A DNA stretch of 10,740 nucleotides from Bacteroidia bacterium (lineage in GTDB: Bacteria; Bacteroidota; Bacteroidia; Bacteroidales; UBA5342), in contig JAUIMD010000034.1 in the NCBI GenBank assembly GCA_030433225.1, positions 1 to 10,740 on the forward strand. Direction: 5' to 3'. The translations under genes and the position numbers were made by a program. The notes under the pieces were generated by a model that had not been told where the DNA came from, ran no database searches, and saw nothing but the letters and a program-made list of their open reading frames with translations. This document shows positions 6,602-10,740 of this stretch, piece by piece (the stretch's first letter is position 1; every line of letters begins with the position of its first letter).

Positions 6602-8140
6602 TTAGTCCATTCCATAAACAGAAATATTTCCGTCTCCTTCGCTGCTCACCACCAATAAATCCTGTCCGTTGGGACTATCATCGGCGCTGATAAACAGTAA
6701 ACCTTCAGGAGCATCACCTGTTTTAAACCATTGTAAAAAAGCAGGTTTTACGGGATTGGTAACATCGTAAACTGCAATGGCATCCACCCGTTCCATGCCA
6801 ATAAATAAAATGTCGCGGTTCTGAATTCTTCCTATTACCATACCTTCCGGCTCCGAACCTTTATCGTCACTTCGTCCGTCATCGTAATCGCCCTGCGCAT
6901 AGGCCGTTTTGTCCAGAAAATCGCCACTATCATACATTTGCTTCCCTGAATTTCCATTCCATATACTGAACGATCGTGCGCCGTAGGAATACAATTCGTC
7001 GTAATCGCCATCGTTATCTGTATCTCCAAGCGTAGTGGTCATGTTCAAGCGTCCGAGGTTTTCATTTACCTGCAACCATTCTGCATTAGGAAATGCGGTA
7101 GGATCGAGATCTACATCTTTAATCCGCTCTTCTTCCGAAAACCCATTGTAATCGCGGGCATCTCCTTCATTGGCGGTAAAAACAAAAGGTACATTCCGAG
7201 AAGGCAAAACAGCGATGGCATCTGGCTGGTACATTCCGTAAACAGGCCACGTGCCAAATTCCACCTTATCATCACGATTGCTTGGATCAATGGAATTTTT
7301 GGACAAACTATAATCCTTAAAACCAAGAGGAAGGATTTCAAGGATGGATTTTCCTTCTACATCAATTACGGCCAGCGCATTGTTTTCCTGAAGCGATACC
7401 CAAGCTTTTTTTGAATTGGCTCCTACCGCAATGTATTCAGGTTCCATATCTGAAGCAAAAGAAGCTCCTTTTCCAAAAACACGAAGTCCTTTGGCTTTGA
7501 GCGCCTCAGCTTCTGTTTCAAAAATGGAAAAGTCAAGGGTTACCACATCAAAGCTGTTTTGAACATCAATGATGGAAACCGTTCCTAACGGATCGATGGT
7601 ATAGGTACTGTTGGGCTCACCCTCATTGGCCGATAAAATGTAGTTTCCATTAGGGGTAAATGTAACCATGTCGGGCAATGCGCCTACCTCAACAACTGCA
7701 ATTTCCTGGTAAGTATCTGTACTGAAAACTACAATTTTCCCATTTTGCGTTTTATTGTCCGATTCAATGGCGGCTGCAAGCAAACCATCTTTAACAGCCA
7801 CGCTGTTCACTTTTCCTCCGTAAGGAGATATTGAAATAACATGCAGTTTTTGGGGCAGTTCAGGGACAGAGAAATCGACAACATCTACCTGGTTTACCAG
7901 CACATTATCGTCATCGTCGATGGTATTGTTTACCACAAAGAGTTTATTGGTCTGCATATCAAAGGCACTGATTTCAGCTGCACCGGTTCCGCCAATATTC
8001 AGTTCTCCGATAGGATAAAAAGAAAAAAGCTTTTTCCCTTTTTCAGTATTGCTGTTCAGCTCAGTTATTAAATCATCCTGTTGCTGGTTACAAGCCACCA
8101 TAAAAAGCAGGGCAAACAGTGGAAGTACAATTCGTTTCAT
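6602..8140 (-). CDS. Choice-of-anchor I family beta-propeller lipoprotein
   Basis: Envelope lipoprotein of 512 residues. Seen: a signal peptide ending in a lipobox-like MVAC with Cys17, then one large repeat-built domain. Landmarks are GGTGAAEISAFD (50-61) with NKLFVVNN, VDVVDFSVPELPQ (86-97), ANEGEPN (171-177), EPEYIAVG (233-240), QPDAIAV (305-311), ANEGDARDY (323-331), an acidic DTDNDGDYDE loop (373-382) like a calcium-binding loop, SYGARSFSIWN (385-395), GSEPEGMVIG (428-437) and GDAPEGLLF (475-483). This order matches choice-of-anchor I proteins, which are often mislabelled alkaline phosphatase; no phosphatase motif is present. Known function is poor: the domain is found alone or fused to varied surface enzymes. 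It runs toward rpiA and has its own upstream region, so is probably monocistronic. Confidence 0.85.
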   Translation of the reverse strand: MKRIVLPLFALLFMVACNQQQDDLITELNSNTEKGKKLFSFYPIGELNIGGTGAAEISAFDMQTNKLFVVNNTIDDDDNVLVNQVDVVDFSVPELPQKLHVISISPYGGKVNSVAVKDGLLAAAIESDNKTQNGKIVVFSTDTYQEIAVVEVGALPDMVTFTPNGNYILSANEGEPNSTYTIDPLGTVSIIDVQNSFDVVTLDFSIFETEAEALKAKGLRVFGKGASFASDMEPEYIAVGANSKKAWVSLQENNALAVIDVEGKSILEILPLGFKDYSLSKNSIDPSNRDDKVEFGTWPVYGMYQPDAIAVLPSRNVPFVFTANEGDARDYNGFSEEERIKDVDLDPTAFPNAEWLQVNENLGRLNMTTTLGDTDNDGDYDELYSYGARSFSIWNGNSGKQMYDSGDFLDKTAYAQGDYDDGRSDDKGSEPEGMVIGRIQNRDILFIGMERVDAIAVYDVTNPVKPAFLQWFKTGDAPEGLLFISADDSPNGQDLLVVSSEGDGNISVYGMD

Positions 8141-8148
8141 TTATCATA

Positions 8149-8162
8149 ATTTTCCGGAAAAT
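8149..8162. promoter_or_regulatory. 14-bp perfect palindrome in the lipoprotein gene leader
   Basis: ATTTTCCGGAAAAT is a perfect 14-bp palindrome. It starts 9 bases upstream of the lipoprotein ATG and would lie in the leader downstream of the candidate promoter at 8184-8210. This is a plausible repressor operator or leader hairpin. A related imperfect sequence lies at a similar distance from the start of the glycoside hydrolase unit (10300-10314). Confidence 0.4.
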
Positions 8163-8183
8163 ATTCCGTGTGATTTATGAATG

Positions 8184-8210
8184 CGAAACTACGCCCTTTT
8201 CTGCCTACAA
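8184..8210 (-). promoter_or_regulatory. Candidate promoter of the choice-of-anchor I lipoprotein gene
   Basis: On the minus strand a TTG (8210-8208) is followed after 16 bases by TAGTTTCG (8191-8184), one mismatch from the Bacteroidota -7 consensus TAnnTTTG. The spacing is one base shorter than the usual range. The start site would lie near 8177, about 37 bases before the ATG. Confidence 0.3.
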
Positions 8211-8300
8211 TCTACTACTCAACAACAACTTAACGAACGTTTAGCAGGTTTGAAAAATCCGAAACAGCAATGTAATAAAGATGAATATGGAAAGCCTTTT

Positions 8301-9281
8301 TTACTGCACCCGTTCAAACAAATTTTCGGATGGAACAATGGACGGCCACCCATCCTTATCCACAAAAAGGGGCTGAATATTTAACAATGATTGTCCATCG
8401 GCGGCGCGGGTATACGCATGATAAACAATGTAAGTGGTATCATTTTCTGTAAAAAACCCGTTGTGTCCACGACCCGGTCTGGCCTCATCGCCAGCCATAA
8501 GTAAGGTATATTTATTATCCAGCCAGCTTTCACCTTTTTTGTTCAAGTATGGTCCTGTCACACTTTTGGAGCGTCCCATTACCACCTGATAATTGCTGTC
8601 GTTCCCTTTACAGCAAATTCCACGAGAAGCAAATATGTAGTAATACGCTGCGGTTTTCAGCACAAATACGCCTTCTCCAAGATGGGTGGTAAGTGGATAT
8701 ACCACGGGAGGATCCAGGAGTAAATGCCCGGTTTCCGGATGTATTTCGGTTACGCGCAGGCCGCTTTTATACGAGCCATAGAAGAGCCACAGTTGGTTAT
8801 TTTCCTCGAACAGCATGGGATCGATTACATTTACTCCTTCCCCTCCGTTTCTAAAATCTATTACCTTTCCGTGATCCACCCATTTATAGTCCGGACTATC
8901 GGGATTTAAAGTGGTATTGGTAGCATACCCAATGCTGGAGTTAAAATTCATCCACGCCGAAACCGAATAGTAGAGATGGTACTTTCCATTATGGTAACTG
9001 ATGTCAGGGGCCCATAAATGTCCCTTTTGTTCAGGAATATCTGTTGTGTGCCAGGCTGGAAGCGAGTCTTTGTGAAAAACGCTACCTGCCCGTTCCCAGT
9101 GTTTCATATCCTTTGATTTGAGGATGTTAACACCCATTCCCGTACTAAATATGTAGTAGGTTCCATTTTCTTTTATCATTACCGGATCGTGCACCCGTAC
9201 TTCTCCTTCCACGATGTTTTCCTGCGCAATGGCGCTTGTGGAGATAGTTACAGCCATTACCAAATAAAAAAGTCTATTCAT
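8301..9281 (-). CDS. Exported GH43 arabinan endo-1,5-alpha-L-arabinosidase
   Basis: Glycoside hydrolase of 326 residues that should cleave the alpha-1,5-arabinan backbone. Seen: a signal peptide with probable cleavage after SAIA (about residue 19), then a complete five-bladed propeller. The catalytic set is Asp32 in VHDPVMI (general base), Asp154 in NVIDPML (pKa modulator) and Glu203 in HLGEGVF (general acid), with His273 in GRGHNGFF as the central metal-site histidine. Other family marks are HLWAPDISYHNGKYHLYYS (88-106), SSIGYATNTTLNP (115-127), LWLFYGSY (164-171), the RGICCKGNDSNYQVVMGRS segment (220-238) typical of endo-arabinanases, and YIVYHAY (284-290). No carbohydrate-binding module is attached. 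Its start overlaps the previous gene by 8 bases, so the two are co-expressed. Specificity is inferred from motifs; an exo- or other arabinan-active GH43 is possible. Confidence 0.87.
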   Translation of the reverse strand: MNRLFYLVMAVTISTSAIAQENIVEGEVRVHDPVMIKENGTYYIFSTGMGVNILKSKDMKHWERAGSVFHKDSLPAWHTTDIPEQKGHLWAPDISYHNGKYHLYYSVSAWMNFNSSIGYATNTTLNPDSPDYKWVDHGKVIDFRNGGEGVNVIDPMLFEENNQLWLFYGSYKSGLRVTEIHPETGHLLLDPPVVYPLTTHLGEGVFVLKTAAYYYIFASRGICCKGNDSNYQVVMGRSKSVTGPYLNKKGESWLDNKYTLLMAGDEARPGRGHNGFFTENDTTYIVYHAYTRAADGQSLLNIQPLFVDKDGWPSIVPSENLFERVQ

Positions 9282-10290
9282 GTGTTGAAGTTTTTAAACC
9301 AATTAAGCAATCTTCGTCTCTATGACAACTCAGTTCACCATCTTTGTAAAACAATTCGGCCACCTGAATGCTTGAACGTCGTGTTTCTGAATTATCAATT
9401 CCCTTGTTTTCAGCTACTCTTCCCGGGTGGGTAAAATAAAATACATAGGCGCGGTCGTTGTTCACCACCACATCGCAATGTCCGCCTTTTACGGCATCAT
9501 CCACACCGGTGCCGGGCTGTTGCAAAAGGTTCTTATCCTGTTTAATCCAGTTTACTAAATCGTTGGAGCGAAAAACACCGAGCCCCTTCCACTCATCGAT
9601 TATTAACCAATACGTTTCCTTCCAATAAAACACCTTGGGGCCCTCCCCTCGTGATTCCACCACTTTTTTTCCGCTATCCTTCCAGGTGTATAAATCATCG
9701 CTATCTGCATAATACATGGATTTTCCATCACGCTCATTGTTGTAATACATTCGCCAGCCTCCCTGCGGCAATGGAAAAACGCAGGCATCAATGCATTTAT
9801 CACTTACCAGTTTTAAAGTAGATTGGTACTTCCATTTCAGCAAATCATTACTGGTAAGGTGAATGATGGAGCGAGGGTGATTCCAATCCTGAAATATTCC
9901 AGGTACGTATGTCAGATACATGTGATACGTTCCTTCATGCGCAATTACTTCAGGAGCCCAATGGGTATAATTACTGAGCCGGCAATCAATATCACAAGTA
10001 TCTCGATACGACCAAGAGGCACCTCCATCCAACGATTCTGCAATGCCAATGCGCGTACCGTGCACCCACTCTACTCCGTTTAATAAACTATCCGTGGCAC
10101 GTCTGTTGGTATAAAACATAAACCAACGCTGTTCATGATGGTTCCAAATCACTACCGGGTCAGCCGCTCCGTCGTATCCAGGGTCCCGAAAAAGAGGCTT
10201 TGCTGCTTTTTTATCGGATGCTTCTACTGCCATCCATAACCCGAGGAGCAGAACGGCAATCAGACCGTTTACTTTTACGCGAAAATTCAT
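9274..10290 (-). CDS. Exported GH43-like five-bladed-propeller glycoside hydrolase, family unresolved
   Basis: Protein of 338 residues with an N-terminal hydrophobic segment (about 8-22) followed by AVEAS, read as a signal peptide. Seen: the fold signature of the GH43/GH32/GH62/GH117 type propellers, with GAADPVVIW (Asp44), HWAPEVIAHEGTYHMYLTY (110-128), CIDACVF (Asp168) and SRGEGPKVFYWK (Glu216), plus His271 in KGGHCDVV. This Asp-Asp-Glu set with a late histidine matches the catalytic layout, so an active enzyme is expected. Repeated blade motifs include WFMFYTNRR, WRMYYNNE, MYYADSDDLYTW and GVFRSNDLVNW. It is not close enough to a family I know to name the substrate. It has seven cysteines in the mature part, two of them (166 and 170) flanking Asp168. 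It is first in a two-gene unit with the endo-arabinanase, so an arabinose-containing or related glycan is likely. Confidence 0.78.
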   Translation of the reverse strand: MNFRVKVNGLIAVLLLGLWMAVEASDKKAAKPLFRDPGYDGAADPVVIWNHHEQRWFMFYTNRRATDSLLNGVEWVHGTRIGIAESLDGGASWSYRDTCDIDCRLSNYTHWAPEVIAHEGTYHMYLTYVPGIFQDWNHPRSIIHLTSNDLLKWKYQSTLKLVSDKCIDACVFPLPQGGWRMYYNNERDGKSMYYADSDDLYTWKDSGKKVVESRGEGPKVFYWKETYWLIIDEWKGLGVFRSNDLVNWIKQDKNLLQQPGTGVDDAVKGGHCDVVVNNDRAYVFYFTHPGRVAENKGIDNSETRRSSIQVAELFYKDGELSCHRDEDCLIGLKTSTHE

Positions 10291-10299
10291 GTCGATTGG

Positions 10300-10314
10300 T
10301 TTTTACCGGAAAAA
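10300..10314. promoter_or_regulatory. Imperfect palindrome upstream of the glycoside hydrolase unit
   Basis: TTTTTACCGGAAAAA has a CCGG centre, one mismatched position on each side and flanking T/A runs. It lies 10 to 24 bases before the ATG at 10290 and resembles the perfect palindrome at 8149-8162 in sequence and in distance to the start. On the minus strand it overlaps TATTTTTC, one mismatch from a -7 element. An operator is plausible, but TTTTACCGG also occurs by chance inside genes here (for example near 5390). Confidence 0.3.
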
Positions 10315-10413
10315 TACGCAATCCCCCTTCAAATTCCATACCGGGAAGAAGGAAATAACAGAAGTACCCTCCTTCTAAAAAAGGACATGCGACTCCATTT
10401 ACTTCGTCTTCGA

Positions 10414-10428
10414 TGCACACCATGTGCA
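10414..10428. repeat. Inverted repeat TGCACA-CCA-TGTGCA
   Basis: Perfect 6-bp arms around a 3-base spacer, about 125 bases upstream of the glycoside hydrolase start. Size and symmetry suit a dimeric transcription factor site. No second copy was noticed in the window. Confidence 0.35.
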
Positions 10429-10475
10429 CCCTTCGCAAACGCCATAAACGACGCGAATTTTCACTTCCCAATTTA

Positions 10476-10492
10476 ACCCTGATTTACAGGGT
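10476..10492. repeat. Small hairpin ACCCTG-ATTTA-CAGGGT
   Basis: Perfect 6-bp stem with a 5-base A/T loop in the gene-free right-hand region. No T-run follows on either strand, so it does not read as an intrinsic terminator. Function is unknown. Confidence 0.3.
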
Positions 10493-10707
10493 GGAGCCAC
10501 AATAAATCTGGCATAAAAGTATCGGATAACAACACGGCTTTTTTGAGCTTGCAATGGCTAACATGCTGGCGCTCCCTGCTAAACTCACCCAATGGATACG
10601 AACCAATTACATTCATCAACACACTGTTTATATGCACCTTACAACACCATTAAGTTCGCAAACACCTCCACTAAAATCCCGCTTTTTGGGAATATGTCCC
10701 CGTCATT

Positions 10708-10737
10708 TTCGCTGTTATTCGTAACAAACGCAGCGAA
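10708..10737. repeat. Nested inverted repeat at the right edge
   Basis: Outer arms TTCGCTG (10708-10714) and CAGCGAA (10731-10737) are exact complements. Inside, GTTA (10714-10717) and TAAC (10722-10725) pair around a TTCG loop; the G at 10714 is shared, so the two folds compete or leave an asymmetric bulge. It could be the edge of an RNA or recombination element continuing outside the window, or chance. Confidence 0.3.
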
Positions 10738-10740
10738 TCA

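Larger units (their letters stand above)
10291..10740. other. Gene-free stretch of 450 bases upstream of the glycoside hydrolase unit
   Basis: No convincing coding region is visible on either strand. The frames that stay open are short, start poorly and have unlikely composition. The stretch holds the presumed promoter region of the hydrolase unit and several inverted repeats listed separately (10300-10314, 10414-10428, 10476-10492, 10708-10737), plus a loose purine/pyrimidine inverted repeat AGAAGGA (10347-10353) and TCCTTCT (10370-10376). No good match to a -33/-7 promoter pair is evident; the nearest -7-like element overlaps the palindrome at 10300. No tRNA or known riboswitch was recognised. 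Confidence 0.6.

Noticed and set aside
8181..8384. A 67-residue plus-strand frame starting in the gap between the lipoprotein and GH43 genes
   Set aside because: It overlaps the GH43 3' end antisense by 84 bases, covers the candidate promoter, and has no recognisable features. It is the most protein-like of the rejected frames.
10211..10471. An 86-residue minus-strand frame upstream of the GH43-like gene
   Set aside because: It needs a TTG start, overlaps the 5' end of the hydrolase gene in another frame on the same strand, and has unlikely composition.
10554..10718. A 54-residue plus-strand frame in the right-hand gap
   Set aside because: ATG-started but rich in Thr, Pro and His with no pattern, no ribosome binding site and no neighbours on that strand.
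10523..10740. Possible integron attC sites (GGATAACAACACGG near 10523; TAACAAACGC near 10722)
   Set aside because: Only short core-like words match. The arms between them do not pair, the spacing is too long, and there is no cassette gene or integrase.
1..10740. CRISPR arrays, tRNA or rRNA genes, insertion sequences, phage or defence genes
   Set aside because: No regularly spaced repeats, no cloverleaf or rRNA-like sequence, and no transposase, integrase or nuclease motifs were seen on either strand by reading.

Overview
The window reads as a chromosomal segment from a member of the Bacteroidota. No single gene proves this. The signs are the lipoprotein and exported carbohydrate-active enzyme content, weak or absent Shine-Dalgarno sequences, one good match to the Bacteroidota -7 promoter element (TAnnTTTG), a GyrI-like protein and a choice-of-anchor I lipoprotein of the type common in that phylum, and moderate GC. 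I see no transposase, integrase, phage gene, tRNA, rRNA or CRISPR array. I did not recognise an undescribed defence or mobile system. The least explained material is one unrecognised ORF at 4772-5278 and a 450-base gene-free stretch at the right edge.

Left block, minus strand (1-3715): a compact corrinoid operon, read from right to left. A periplasmic corrinoid-binding protein (btuF) is followed by a FecCD/BtuC permease, an ABC ATPase (btuD) and an L-threonine-O-3-phosphate decarboxylase (cobD). The first codons of a membrane protein that looks like CbiB, the adenosylcobinamide-phosphate synthase, run off the left edge. Junctions are TAATG, TGATG, a 14-base gap and ATGA, so translation is probably coupled. 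The transporter imports corrinoids; CobD and CbiB make and attach the aminopropanol arm. I see no cobalamin riboswitch in the btuF leader, but there is a -7 element only about 33 bases from the start codon.

Middle block, plus strand (3886-6521): a DODA/YgiD-type extradiol dioxygenase with an exported-looking N terminus, a 168-residue protein I do not recognise, and a GyrI-like small-molecule-binding protein. These three are separated by single bases (TAACATG, TGACATG). After an 84-base gap comes rpiA, ribose-5-phosphate isomerase A. A strong hairpin (6543-6580) separates rpiA from the convergent gene to its right.

Right block, minus strand (6602-10290): a choice-of-anchor I family beta-propeller lipoprotein and, further upstream, a two-gene unit of exported five-bladed-propeller glycoside hydrolases with an 8-base overlap. 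The upstream one is GH43-like of unresolved family. The downstream one is a good match to GH43 arabinan endo-1,5-alpha-L-arabinosidases. Together they suggest use of arabinose-containing polysaccharide. No SusC/SusD pair or sensor lies within the window. Similar TTTT-CCGG-AAAA palindromes sit 9-10 bases upstream of both transcription units' start codons. The last 450 bases contain only inverted repeats.
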